Shown in pieces: positions 46,873-55,513 of a stretch of 64,000 nucleotides of DNA (its first letter is position 1; every line of letters begins with the position of its first letter). The translations under genes and the position numbers were made by a program. Below the pieces are notes generated by a model. That model ran no database searches. It had not been told where the DNA came from and saw only the letters and a program-made list of their open reading frames with translations. The stretch is from the NCBI RefSeq assembly GCF_002836505.1, contig NZ_PJBF01000042.1, forward strand, positions 1 to 64,000, read 5' to 3'. Source of the DNA: Psychrobacter sp. Choline-02u-9. GTDB taxonomy: Bacteria; Pseudomonadota; Gammaproteobacteria; Pseudomonadales; Moraxellaceae.

Positions 46873-48297
46873 ATGCCATCTCAAAAAGACCCTTCATCAG
46901 CGTCAGACAATAGCGCTCAAGATCTATCGACTCAAAATGCCTTGGAGTCTGCAGGCATTGATTCAGCTGCTATCAATTATCCGCACAATCCAGATTTTGA
47001 AAATGGCCGTTGGTTTCCGACATGGCGTCCTTATAAGGGCGACTTGGATCGTGATCCAGTCGGTATCAACGACTATTTACCTCCGTCAAAAAGCGTATTG
47101 CTCGGTATACAGCATACATTTGCGATGTTTGGTGCAACCGTGCTTGCACCTTTATTGATGGGGTTTGATCCTAACTTAGCTATCTTGATGTCCGGTATCT
47201 GTACGGTAATGTTTTTTATGATTACCGGTGGGCGCATGCCGAGCTACTTGGGATCAAGCTTTGCTTTTATTGGTCCAGTCATCGCGGTGACCGCTTATGC
47301 AGGCGCAGGGTTCAATGACAATCTAAATGTTGCGCTAGGCGGTATTATGGCCTGTGGTATTATTTATGCATTGATTGGTCTGCTAGTGATGAAGACGGGT
47401 ACAGGTTGGATTGAGCGTTTGATGCCGCCTATTGTGACGGGTGCGATTGTCATGATTATCGGTCTTAACTTGGCGCCAGTGACCATTCAAGGCGTGTCTG
47501 CCAATCAGTTTGATGCTTGGATGGCCACTTTGACCGTACTGCTCATTAGTGGTGTGGCAGTATTTACTCGCGGTATGTTGCGTCGTCTGTTGCTACTCGT
47601 CGGTCTGGTTCTGTCGTATGTTGCTTATTTTGTCATGACCAATATTTTAGGCTTTGGTACAGCGATTGATTTTAGTACAGTAGCTGCCGCTTCATGGTTT
47701 GGACTACCAAGCATTCATACGCCTCGTTTTGAGCTGAGTGCTATTATCTTAATTGCACCTGTGGCCTTTATTTTGGTTGCTGAAAACCTAGGGCATTTTA
47801 AAGCAGTAGAGGGCATGACTAAGGCTCGTGTGACCCCTTATATGGGTCGAGCATTTTTGGCGGACGGTTTAGCCACGACTTTTTCAGCAGGATTTGGTGG
47901 TACAGGTGTTACTACTTATGCTGAAAACATCGGTGTCATGGCGGTTACCAAAGTATATAGCACGACGATATTTGTCGTAGCAGGATTGGTTGCTATCATA
48001 TTGGGACTGTCACCAAAGTTTGGTGCGATCATTCAGACCATCCCAGCGGCTCTATTGGGCGGTGCTTCTATTGTTGTCTTTGGTCTTATCACGGTTGCTG
48101 GGATAAAAATCTGGATCGATAGCCATATTGATTTTAGTAAAAACAGCAATCTAATCATCGCGGCAGTGACGGTCATTATGGGTACTGGTAACTTTAGCTT
48201 GCATTTAGGTGGCTTTGATTTAGGCGGTATCGGTACTGCTACTTTAGCTGCTATCGTGTTAAATGCCTTGTTTAACCAAAGTTCTGAAACTAAATAA
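46873..48297 (+). CDS. Nucleobase:cation symporter 2 family permease, RutG-like
   Basis: The 474-residue inner-membrane protein is closest to RutG/UraA, uracil permeases of the NCS2 family. Conserved stretches are LLGIQHTFAMFGATVLAPLL, GRMPSYLGSSFAFIGPV, the long ERLMPPIVTGAIVMIIGLNL and the signature AENLGHFKAVEGMT. These four match RutG of Escherichia coli more closely than xanthine permeases. The N-terminal 60 residues are hydrophilic and longer than in RutG. No rut catabolic genes are nearby, so uptake of uracil for salvage is the safest reading. It ends with its own terminator. Confidence 0.88.
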   Translation: MPSQKDPSSASDNSAQDLSTQNALESAGIDSAAINYPHNPDFENGRWFPTWRPYKGDLDRDPVGINDYLPPSKSVLLGIQHTFAMFGATVLAPLLMGFDPNLAILMSGICTVMFFMITGGRMPSYLGSSFAFIGPVIAVTAYAGAGFNDNLNVALGGIMACGIIYALIGLLVMKTGTGWIERLMPPIVTGAIVMIIGLNLAPVTIQGVSANQFDAWMATLTVLLISGVAVFTRGMLRRLLLLVGLVLSYVAYFVMTNILGFGTAIDFSTVAAASWFGLPSIHTPRFELSAIILIAPVAFILVAENLGHFKAVEGMTKARVTPYMGRAFLADGLATTFSAGFGGTGVTTYAENIGVMAVTKVYSTTIFVVAGLVAIILGLSPKFGAIIQTIPAALLGGASIVVFGLITVAGIKIWIDSHIDFSKNSNLIIAAVTVIMGTGNFSLHLGGFDLGGIGTATLAAIVLNALFNQSSETK

Positions 48298-48363
48298 GTA
48301 ATGCTTATGAAATTGAAGTTTGAGTCTGTCAGCTAAAGGTGGTCAAAGCATATCTCATCTAAC

Positions 48364-48402
48364 AAAAAGCGCCCATGCTATCGATATCATGGGCGCTTTT
48401 TT
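48364..48402. terminator. Bidirectional terminator after the permease gene
   Basis: A 14-bp perfect stem (AAAAAGCGCCCATG, 48364-48377, with CATGGGCGCTTTTT, 48388-48401) has a ten-base loop and lies between convergent genes. Its stem shares AAAAAGCGCCC with the terminator after apt. Confidence 0.93.
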
Positions 48403-48441
48403 GTATGGCAGTGTTGAGCAACAGTATTGAAAAAATCAATA

Positions 48442-49374
48442 TTACTTATAATCTCGCTTATAAAATCTTGAAAAAAAACGATAGCGACGAAGGGCGCGTG
48501 GCTTTGGTTTTAAAGAGCCTAAGTAAATAGCAAACATCGTTAATAGTGCGCCACTCCACTGCAAAGTGTTAATCGGCTTGTCCAGCCAACTATAATCAAT
48601 GACAAGGGCTGCAATAGGTTCAGTCAACAATAGCAGCCCAGTCAGTGCCAGAGATAGCTTAGGAATAGAGTAGGCAATCAATCCCCATGCCAGACACTGC
48701 ATCACCGTACCATAGATAAGTACCCAGCCAATCTCAGACCATGTATTGGGTAGGATATTACCTGTGTCAAATACAAACATCGGTATAATCATGGCTAAGA
48801 CGCCGCCGATACTGATCAGCTGCATTAGCATAAATATAGGCGTCGGTTCAGTGTCGTGCGTTTTGCGGATAAATGTCATCGAAGCCGCTAGCATGGCACC
48901 CGATACAATACCAGTGACAAAGCCCCAAGTCGCAGCGGTGTTGTGTGCGAATTCAGGGCTACCTATCATTGCCACGCCTATCATGGCTAAAAACAAACTA
49001 ATAAGCTGTACGATAGACTGACGCTCATTGAAATACATAAACCCAATCGCGGCCAAGAAAAATATTTGCAGACTATTAAGCAGCGTCGAAATACCAGGCC
49101 CAACCGCATAAATACTCTCATGCCACAGCGCCAAATCTAATCCTAAAAACGCTCCTGATAATAGCGCATAAAAAATAGCCCGTCTTGATTTGGGCATTCG
49201 TTGGCCCATTATCTTAGCCAATGCCGCAAATACAATACCAGAAACAGCCAATCGCCAAAACGACATGGCCCAACCACCAATATCGACGTGAGCGACAATT
49301 AAGCTGCCCAATCCAAAAATGATACAACCAATGACTAAGCCAATAGGTGCAGATCGCGTTGAAGCAATAGCCAT
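48442..49374 (-). CDS. DMT-superfamily (EamA) transporter
   Basis: The 310-residue inner-membrane protein has about ten helices in two EamA repeats. GAFLGLDLALWHESIYAVGPGIS and SLFLAMIGVAMIG belong to the first repeat, and LPNTWSEIGWVLIYGTVMQC and ALTGLLLLTEPIAALV to the second. It belongs to the drug/metabolite transporter superfamily. The substrate is unknown; members move amino acids, nucleosides or drugs. The start has AAGGACAAATT upstream. A 15-bp perfect tandem repeat lies just upstream at 49396-49425. Confidence 0.88.
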   Translation of the reverse strand: MAIASTRSAPIGLVIGCIIFGLGSLIVAHVDIGGWAMSFWRLAVSGIVFAALAKIMGQRMPKSRRAIFYALLSGAFLGLDLALWHESIYAVGPGISTLLNSLQIFFLAAIGFMYFNERQSIVQLISLFLAMIGVAMIGSPEFAHNTAATWGFVTGIVSGAMLAASMTFIRKTHDTEPTPIFMLMQLISIGGVLAMIIPMFVFDTGNILPNTWSEIGWVLIYGTVMQCLAWGLIAYSIPKLSLALTGLLLLTEPIAALVIDYSWLDKPINTLQWSGALLTMFAIYLGSLKPKPRALRRYRFFSRFYKRDYK

Positions 49375-49395
49375 AATTTGTCCTTATAACAGTAT

Positions 49396-49425
49396 TTGAA
49401 TAACAGCACTTTGAATAACAGCACT
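49396..49425. repeat. 15-bp perfect tandem repeat before the DMT gene
   Basis: TTGAATAACAGCACT occurs twice, 49396-49410 and 49411-49425, with no mismatch. It lies in the leader of the DMT transporter gene, 20-50 bp upstream of its start codon. Copy-number change could alter expression. Confidence 0.85.
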
Positions 49426-49855
49426 CTTATTATCATTGCATCATGTCAGAACTTATGTTGACATAGAGCCATATTGTCGTAGTTTTAAGTGCAAAATGAA
49501 ATGGTAAAACCACAATTTATTACGGTGAATACAGATACTATCGCTATGCGGAAAATTATTGAGCATGTTAGACGTAAATAAATAATCAAAGTGTTTGATA
49601 TGGCTGCGTTTTTCGCAATAGACTTATGACAGTTGGGCAATAGTATTTATATCAAAATATTTGTATCAGGGCGCCGATTCGTAGGAGTATGAAAGCGCAT
49701 AATGTATGCAAGTGATATTTCTGCACGGAGGATATGTGTGTAGCACTTTAAGCGACATTAACGCTGCAACACATGTATAGTAGATTGACGATATAATGTA
49801 CTTAACGTCTGATTTGTTATACCAAACAATCTATATTATTTGTCTAGGTTTATTT

Positions 49856-50878
49856 ATGCTTCAACGATTGCTATCAAAAAAACAGCCACATACACTGTCT
49901 GGTTTGCTACCAAAAATATCGCAATACAGTGTCGTCGTGACGATGCTATCTAGCGCATTGTTTTTAATGCCTAGCGCACATGCGGCTAGTTGTAAAATCC
50001 CAAAAAGTTATTACAAAAACGTCTCCTGCACGGCCAGTAGTAATTATTTTTTGGCGATTAAAGACTTTGGTGCGCCGGTGGCGTTAATCGATAAAAAAGG
50101 CAAACGAGTCGTGGATTTGTCACGTTATCAAAAAGTCGATGCCGATAAGCTATCGGGCGGTCTGTTGCCTGTACTGCGCAACAGTCGCGTTGGTTATCTT
50201 AATATGCAGGGCCGCGAAGTCGTGCCTGCCATGTACGATATATTGACAGAGAGTCAAGGTTGGGCGCGGCCTGTATCGGATGGGCGTATCGTGGTAAAAA
50301 AAGAGGGTAACTATGGTGTGATTAACACAGCTAATAGTACTGTTGTCTCGTTTTCTGCAGTGATTGATGATATCGACAATTATCGTAATGGGGTGGCGCG
50401 TGTACGTAAAGGTCGTGCAACCAGTTGGGTGGATAAAAACGGCAATGCGGCGAGTGATCCGAATGCCCAGAATAACACTCAGGCAGTGAATAAACCTACT
50501 TCTTCTAACGAAAAATCTAGCACAGCATTACAGTCTGTACCAGCGCGTTTTACGACGCTTCAATCGCGTCAGCAAGATGGCAAATGGGGTTTCGTCGATG
50601 ACAATAATGTCACGATGATTACGTACTCATTTGATGAAGTGCGTCCGTTTTCTGAGGAATATGCTGGCGTGCGTATCGGTGAAGAGTGGGGCTTTGTCAA
50701 TTTAGGCGGTGAGCTGGTGATTCCTTTTCGCTTTGCTAATAGTGGTGTGAACGCTAACGATAGCTATCAGGGCAAACCATCCTTTGTATTTACAGGTGGT
50801 AAGGCGTGGATTGGTAACCTAAAGAATGGGAATAAAATGTGTATAGATAAGGAAGGGGCTGGTGTCGCTTGTGATTGA
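49856..50878 (+). CDS. Exported WG-repeat protein
   Basis: The protein has a signal peptide (SVVVTMLSSALFLMPSAHA) and WG-type repeats, which fold as small beta-rich modules. The repeat hallmarks are YGVINTANSTVVSF, KWGFVDDNNVTMITYSFDEV and EWGFVNLGGELVIPFRF. A Ser/Asn/Thr-rich linker (about residues 195-225) separates two groups of repeats. I prefer the ATG at 49856. The upstream ATG at 49796 overlaps a TATAAT sequence that could be a -10 element, and its product would have an unusual extra hydrophobic segment. If the upstream start is used the protein is 360 residues. Function is unknown; WG proteins often bind the cell surface or peptidoglycan. Confidence 0.75.
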   Translation: MLQRLLSKKQPHTLSGLLPKISQYSVVVTMLSSALFLMPSAHAASCKIPKSYYKNVSCTASSNYFLAIKDFGAPVALIDKKGKRVVDLSRYQKVDADKLSGGLLPVLRNSRVGYLNMQGREVVPAMYDILTESQGWARPVSDGRIVVKKEGNYGVINTANSTVVSFSAVIDDIDNYRNGVARVRKGRATSWVDKNGNAASDPNAQNNTQAVNKPTSSNEKSSTALQSVPARFTTLQSRQQDGKWGFVDDNNVTMITYSFDEVRPFSEEYAGVRIGEEWGFVNLGGELVIPFRFANSGVNANDSYQGKPSFVFTGGKAWIGNLKNGNKMCIDKEGAGVACD

Positions 50879-50886
50879 TGCAATTA

Positions 50887-51062
50887 CTAGGGCGTGTCCT
50901 CGTTTTAAGAGTGGTGATAAAAATGAGATAAATCGCAGTCAAACAAGGAAAATAGCGCAGATAATATCGAGATATTAACCAGCTATTTGACGCTGTTTGG
51001 CAAGATTTAGCCATTTTTAACCCATTTAGATAACTATCGATTGAATTGAGGACACGCCCTAG
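50887..51062. mobile_element. 176-bp miniature inverted-repeat transposable element (MITE)
   Basis: The element is bounded by a perfect 15-bp inverted repeat, CTAGGGCGTGTCCTC (50887-50901) and GAGGACACGCCCTAG (51048-51062). Imperfect inverted arms inside (CAAACA...AAATAGC on the left, GCTATTT...TGTTTG on the right) lead to a central 7-bp palindrome TAATATC-GA-GATATTA. It encodes no protein. CTAG at both ends resembles the YTAR target duplication of IS5-type elements, so the mobile part may be 168 bp with CTAG as duplication. A degenerate right end lies 126 bp further on. No transposase is in the window, so movement would need one elsewhere. Confidence 0.82.
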
Positions 51063-51078
51063 GATTAAATAGGCAATA

Positions 51079-51129
51079 AAAAAGAGTGTAAAACCTATGA
51101 GTTTTCGATAGGTTTTACACTCTTTTTTT
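51079..51129. terminator. Bidirectional terminator after the MITE
   Basis: A 15-bp perfect stem (GAGTGTAAAACCTAT, 51084-51098, with 51108-51122) has a nine-base loop. An A-run (51077-51083) and a T7 run flank it, so it terminates both the WG-repeat gene and the convergent hydrolase operon. Confidence 0.93.
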
Positions 51130-51144
51130 AACACTAATGCTTTT

Positions 51145-51188
51145 AGCTCACTTAGATGACTATCGATTGAATCGAAGACAAGGCTTAG
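51145..51188. repeat. Degenerate solo right end of the MITE family
   Basis: These 44 bases align without gaps to the right end of the MITE (51019-51062) with 35 identities, including ACTATCGATTGAAT. The terminal GGACACGCC is altered to AGACAAGGC. No matching left end was found nearby, so it is probably a relic. Confidence 0.72.
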
Positions 51189-51198
51189 TCTTCTACAG

Positions 51199-52248
51199 CT
51201 AGTTGCTCGATAAGTGATTACTGATTAAGTCAACCATATAAGGCTGATAATACTCTGGAATATCGTGTGCCATGCCTTCGATGAGATGGAACGTAGCATT
51301 AGGGATGGTCTTGGCAACGACTCGGCCCTGTGAGGCAGGCAGGAGTCCGTCAGCGCTACCATGTAATACAATCGTTGGTGCTTTGACTTGCTTACTAAAC
51401 CGACTGATAGAGCCTGATGCCAAGATAGCATTGAGCTGCTGTACTGTACCAAGCGGGTGAAAATTGCGCTGATAGCGAATCTTGGCGATTTCACGGACCA
51501 TACGCACATTCACATGACCTGGTGTACCAACGGTCTTCATAAACCAAACGCTATGACGCACGATATCACGCTCAGAGTGGCTCTCTGGACGATTGATAAG
51601 GGTATATAGCTGTTTAGGCTTGGGCGGCTTCAAAAACGCACGATTAGTCGTGGTGAACATAAGCGCCATTCGCTGCACTAAGCTTGGATAACGTGCCGCC
51701 ACGATTTGTGCAATCATACCGCCCATTGAAGCCCCAATCAGATGTGTCTTACCGAGCTTGAGTGCTTTAATTAGACGTGCGGTGTCTTCAGCCATGTCCG
51801 TCAAGTTATAAGCAACCTGCGTGCTTTTGTTAGACAGCCCTGTCTGTAGACGTACCATCATTTTGAGCTGGCTAATACGTGGCAAGCCTTCTATCTGCAC
51901 TTTAGAAGACAAGCCGATATCACGATTATCAAAACGAATCACAAAAAAACCAGCATCGATAAAGCGCTTAATAAAATTGTCTGGCCAAAATATCATTTGT
52001 GAGCCTAGCCCCATGATCATCAGCAGCGGCGGATTGTTGGGATTACCGCCAGCTTCGACACACAACTCAATACCATCACCGATGTCAATCATTGCTTGAC
52101 GAAGGTGCTTACTCAAGTCAGAGTCGCGCCATTGATGCTCCCCAAACTTGCGCCACTCAGGAGTAGGGTAGTTATTCAGATGATCTTCTAGATTGTTATC
52201 TAGCGTTTCAGGCAATTTGGCACTATTGATGTCATTTGATTTTGTCAT
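51199..52248 (-). CDS. Alpha/beta-hydrolase fold protein
   Basis: The 349-residue protein is an alpha/beta hydrolase. The nucleophile elbow LIGASMGGMIAQ gives GxSxG, VVLHGSADGLLPASQG precedes the acidic residue, and the catalytic histidine lies in IEGMAHDIPEY near the C-terminus. The segment NNPPLLMIMGLGSQMIFWPD forms the oxyanion region. The start has AGGACACTTC upstream. It follows the rubredoxin gene by 27 bp, so the two are likely one operon. An esterase or hydrolase of lipid-like substrates is plausible, but the substrate is unknown. Confidence 0.88.
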   Translation of the reverse strand: MTKSNDINSAKLPETLDNNLEDHLNNYPTPEWRKFGEHQWRDSDLSKHLRQAMIDIGDGIELCVEAGGNPNNPPLLMIMGLGSQMIFWPDNFIKRFIDAGFFVIRFDNRDIGLSSKVQIEGLPRISQLKMMVRLQTGLSNKSTQVAYNLTDMAEDTARLIKALKLGKTHLIGASMGGMIAQIVAARYPSLVQRMALMFTTTNRAFLKPPKPKQLYTLINRPESHSERDIVRHSVWFMKTVGTPGHVNVRMVREIAKIRYQRNFHPLGTVQQLNAILASGSISRFSKQVKAPTIVLHGSADGLLPASQGRVVAKTIPNATFHLIEGMAHDIPEYYQPYMVDLISNHLSSN

Positions 52249-52275
52249 GAAGTGTCCTAATTAGAGGGTCATCTA

Positions 52276-52440
52276 CTACAGCTCAAGCATCTCAAAATCA
52301 AGCTTACCGACACCGCACTCAGGGCAAGTCCAGTCATCAGGGATGTCTTCCCACTTAGTGCCAGGTGCGATACCTTCTTCTGGGCAGCCAAGCGCCTCAT
52401 CATATATCCAGCCGCAGACAATACATTCATAACGTTTCAT
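52276..52440 (-). CDS. Rubredoxin
   Basis: The 54-residue protein is a classic rubredoxin. It has two CxxC pairs, C6-x2-C9 in [10 protein letters not shown] and C39-x2-C42 in [12 protein letters not shown], that bind one iron. WEDIPDDW lies between them. Rubredoxins carry electrons to oxygenases and reductases. The start has AGGACTATTT upstream, and it is the first gene of a likely operon with the alpha/beta hydrolase. There is no alkane hydroxylase or rubredoxin reductase in the window. It falls below the size limit of most gene finders but the pattern is unambiguous. Confidence 0.95.
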   Translation of the reverse strand: MKRYECIVCGWIYDEALGCPEEGIAPGTKWEDIPDDWTCPECGVGKLDFEMLEL

Positions 52441-52805
52441 AAATAGTCCTATCGATCATTACCAGTATTACAGTTACAGCGTGCTATAAACGCTCATTTT
52501 TAATATTACAGCTATTATATTAGACTGCAAAAACGCACGTAGTTTAGCATATAACCGCAATTTTCATAGTTAAGTTTACACTTGTATATTGAGATGACTT
52601 TTCTTTTATCAAGTCAATCACATACGTTACCTTATTAGCGCTTAATAACGAGACTGGACGCCAGCCCGCCATACGAAAACCAATTATGCTATAATAATCG
52701 CCGCTAAATTCACAGTAATGCTTAGCATTTATCGCTGATATATCATCCAGTTGTTGTCTTATCTAAACTAACTAAACCATCTAAATACATAAGCTAAGGG
52801 TCATC
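52441..52805. other. Divergent region between the rubredoxin gene and apt
   Basis: This 365-bp gap between divergent genes has no credible gene. Apart from the extended -10 at 52687 I see no regulatory motif. Confidence 0.5.
52687..52695 (+). promoter_or_regulatory. Candidate extended -10 promoter of apt
   Basis: TGCTATAAT at 52687-52695 is a perfect TGn-TATAAT extended -10, about 110 bp upstream of the apt start. The -35 region is weak. This is predicted from sequence only. Confidence 0.6.
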
Positions 52806-53372
52806 ATGAGTACCAATGCCGCCGCCACATCCGCCACCAACAATGAGACGTCTCATATGCTCAATACTGACCATCCGTTTTGGCAGATTATTCGCACAGT
52901 ACCAGACTTTCCAAAAGCTGGCATTGATTTTTATGACATTACCCCATTACTGCGCAGTCATATTGACGCTGTTATCGATGCGCTACTTGCTGCATTGCCA
53001 GAAGGGCTTATGGACGAGGTAGATTGTCTGGGTGCGGTAGAAGCGCGCGGTTTTGTATTTGCCAGTATGCTAGCAGGTCGTCTGGGCAAAGGCATGATCT
53101 TACTACGTAAACCAGGTAAGCTGCCGCCACCGGTTGCCAACAAAGCCTATGCACTGGAATATGGTAAAGACACGCTTGAGATGCAAAACAATCTACCGCC
53201 TGAGCGCGTACTATTGGTCGATGATATCTTGGCGACTGGTGGTACGTTGACTACCGCTTACGAGCTGTGTCAATCGGCTGACCATACTGTGGTCGGTGCG
53301 TTAGTGTTACTGGACTTGGTCGACTTGCATGGCGAGTTCCCAGTACCTGTCTATACGGTACTCAAAGCTTAA
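52806..53372 (+). CDS. apt: Adenine phosphoribosyltransferase
   Basis: Apt makes AMP from adenine and PRPP in purine salvage. The 188-residue protein has the PRPP-binding signature VLLVDDILATGGT near residue 140 and EARGFVFASMLAGRL near 79. LLRKPGKLPPPV lies between them. FPKAGIDFYDITPLLR is the usual N-terminal core. The first 20 residues (Ser/Thr/Asn-rich) are longer than in Escherichia coli. The gene has its own extended -10 promoter and terminator. Confidence 0.96.
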   Translation: MSTNAAATSATNNETSHMLNTDHPFWQIIRTVPDFPKAGIDFYDITPLLRSHIDAVIDALLAALPEGLMDEVDCLGAVEARGFVFASMLAGRLGKGMILLRKPGKLPPPVANKAYALEYGKDTLEMQNNLPPERVLLVDDILATGGTLTTAYELCQSADHTVVGALVLLDLVDLHGEFPVPVYTVLKA

Positions 53373-53440
53373 AATGAATGGCAGTTTCTTTGACTACTAG
53401 ACAGGTTGTATTGTTGATATAGTTAAACGATTCTCCAAAT

Positions 53441-53475
53441 AAAAAGCGCCCTGATACTATGTCAGGGCGCTTTTT
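53441..53475. terminator. Bidirectional terminator after apt
   Basis: A 14-bp perfect stem (AAAAAGCGCCCTGA, 53441-53454, with TCAGGGCGCTTTTT, 53462-53475) has a seven-base loop. It lies between apt and the convergent small exported protein gene. Confidence 0.94.
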
Positions 53476-53521
53476 CGATACTGTATTGATGTTTTTTAGT
53501 ATTGTGTTAAGTAGGCTGTAT

Positions 53522-53989
53522 TTATTGCTCTTCGTCTTGTTCGTAGTCCTTACAAGACTGCTCTATCACCGTACGACCGACTGTCTTTGGGGTGGTGACT
53601 TTAAAATCTTTTGTGGTCAATATTGGTTTTTCTGACTGCCATGACTTGGTTACTTTGCCTTCAGCATCGTAGTTAACAAAGGCTCGTCTATAGTAACTGG
53701 CATCTTTGCATGAAATGAGTAGTTGTTGCTCACTATGGTCAATACTGTTTTTTTCTTCCTTCGAATCATCTGTATCGGCATCTTTGTCTTTAGGATAGGT
53801 TCTAAGGATAGATACCGTGATATTTTCGACGTCTTTTTCATCTATGATACTGATGTCAGAGCTTTCAATAGAATCCAAATCTATACTAAAAATTGATCCA
53901 GAGCTGCTCTCGGACACCTCTACCCAGTTGACTGCCTGGGCGCTGATCGCTAAAGCACTGCCTGCCAATAATATTGATAGCCGTTTCAT
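53522..53989 (-). CDS. Small exported protein, surface-adhesin E-like
   Basis: The 155-residue protein has a signal peptide MKRLSILLAGSALAISAQA and a mature part beginning VNWVEVSESSSGSIFSID. WVEV at the start and two cysteines, ISCKDASYY and EQSCKDYEQ, match the small surface-adhesin E-like family, whose members carry a disulfide. I chose the ATG at 53989, seven codons into the longer frame, because AAGG lies six bases upstream and it gives an ideal signal peptide. An acidic, lysine-rich stretch (KDKDADTDDSKEEKNS) is inserted in the middle. Adhesion is not shown; the family call is tentative. Confidence 0.65.
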   Translation of the reverse strand: MKRLSILLAGSALAISAQAVNWVEVSESSSGSIFSIDLDSIESSDISIIDEKDVENITVSILRTYPKDKDADTDDSKEEKNSIDHSEQQLLISCKDASYYRRAFVNYDAEGKVTKSWQSEKPILTTKDFKVTTPKTVGRTVIEQSCKDYEQDEEQ

Positions 53990-54099
53990 ATAAGCCTTGC
54001 TTCTTGTCATTTGAAGTAGGTAATGATAGCCAACTTACTATTAGTAGGCAAATATCTTTTGTGCCAGCTCAGTATCCGTCGTGCTCTGTCGTGTGGCTA

Positions 54100-55044
54100 T
54101 TATTGTCCGCGAATGTCTGCTAATGTCTTGGCCAGCTCGTCACGCGCCCCGATAAAGCCATCAATACCCTTAGGTAACAAGTCCTGTGTAACCTTGTCTT
54201 GCTGATACGCAGCACTAAACTCTTCGTGCGTTAAGCTTACCTGAGTCATCGCCTTCATATCCATCGACATACTCGGAGACAGTTGGCGAGTTACCTCGGT
54301 ATCCATGGCTGCCAACTCATCAATGAGGTTGGGAGCTATCGTCAACAAGTCACAACCTGCCAATGCCAAAATCTGCTCGGTAGAGCGGAAACTGGCGCCC
54401 ATTACTTGCGTCTCGTAACCGTGCTGTTTGTAATACTGATAAATGAGCTTGACTGACTGTACGCCCATGTCATCAGAAGCTGGTACGTTTTGACGGCTTT
54501 GTTGGCGTTTTTGCCAATCTAGAATACGGCCAACGAAAGGTGATATCAGGGTCACACCAGCATCTGCACAGGCAATCGCTTGGTGTTGTCCAAACAGTAG
54601 GGTCAGGTTGCAGTGGATATTTTGAGTCTCAAGATAGCGCGCCGCCTCGATACCTTGCCAAGTTGCCGCCATTTTGATCAATACTCGCTCTGAATCGACG
54701 CCTGCTTTTTGATAAGCATCAATAAAGGCCAGTGCCTTATCTATCGTCGCTTGAGTATCATAAGATAAGCGAGCGTCCACTTCAGTAGAGACTCGGCCTT
54801 CGATCAGCTCTAAAATATCGCAGCCAACCTGAATGGTCAGCGCATCGATCACGGCATCCACGTCACCATTGTGACGGCTCATGGTCTCTGACAACATGCC
54901 TTGGTTGTCAGGATGAATCAGAGCCTTGGTAATAAGGCTTGGGTTGGTGGTTGCATCGATAGGTTTTAAACGGGCAATAGCGGCAAGGTCACCAGTATCA
55001 GCAACAATCGTGGTCATAGTGCGTAGCTGTTGTAATGCGCTCAT
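54100..55044 (-). CDS. tal: Transaldolase
   Basis: Transaldolase of the pentose-phosphate pathway moves dihydroxyacetone units between sugar phosphates. The 314-residue protein has TTNPSLI near residue 33 and the Schiff-base lysine in VLIKMAATWQGIEAA near residue 130. FGQHQAIACADAGVTLISPF follows. The start has AAAGGATACCTG upstream. It is monocistronic, about 110 bp from the small exported protein gene that follows on the same strand. The length and motifs match TalA/TalB. Confidence 0.96.
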   Translation of the reverse strand: MSALQQLRTMTTIVADTGDLAAIARLKPIDATTNPSLITKALIHPDNQGMLSETMSRHNGDVDAVIDALTIQVGCDILELIEGRVSTEVDARLSYDTQATIDKALAFIDAYQKAGVDSERVLIKMAATWQGIEAARYLETQNIHCNLTLLFGQHQAIACADAGVTLISPFVGRILDWQKRQQSRQNVPASDDMGVQSVKLIYQYYKQHGYETQVMGASFRSTEQILALAGCDLLTIAPNLIDELAAMDTEVTRQLSPSMSMDMKAMTQVSLTHEEFSAAYQQDKVTQDLLPKGIDGFIGARDELAKTLADIRGQ

Positions 55045-55513
55045 CAGGTATCCTTTTTTTTATTAATCATATGATGCTCCTCTTATATATAACAGGGTAG
55101 GGAGCTGAACTGGAACTGTAACACAGTTTTGGGCAGGTGTTGCCTCATAGTTATGCTATGCGTCACTGTTATCTGGCTCAACTGTGCTAATATTAATAAC
55201 AGTTGGTATATTTATACGCATTTACGCATGGGCACTGACCTTAGTTTTTGCTATAGTAGAGCCGGCTATGTATCAAGCTGCTGTATTTGGCAGTAAATAT
55301 AGCATTAACGCCAAATGGCACTAGCAATATAAGGTGTTTTTGATAGACTGTTTTGAGGTTGATTTTGAACATAGTTTCTATCATCAGCCTTTAACTAAAA
55401 ACAGCAAACAGTCAGATTTGGCAATAGAGCTACCTAAGTTATAGCAATGTAATAGCAATATTTAAATAATAGTAATATCTAACAGCGATAAAATCTAAAA
55501 AGGATGGGCGGTA
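55045..55513. other. Divergent region between tal and pheA
   Basis: This 469-bp gap contains no credible gene. A possible extended -10 TGCTATAGT lies at 55249-55257. I looked for a phenylalanine-rich leader peptide and attenuator before pheA and found none. Confidence 0.5.

Noticed and set aside
50790..51134. Minus-strand 114-codon frame across the MITE
   Set aside because: It spans the MITE and the terminator and shares no family resemblance; explained by the repeat.
55045..55513. Possible phenylalanine attenuator before pheA
   Set aside because: No Phe-rich leader peptide and no terminator-antiterminator pair seen.
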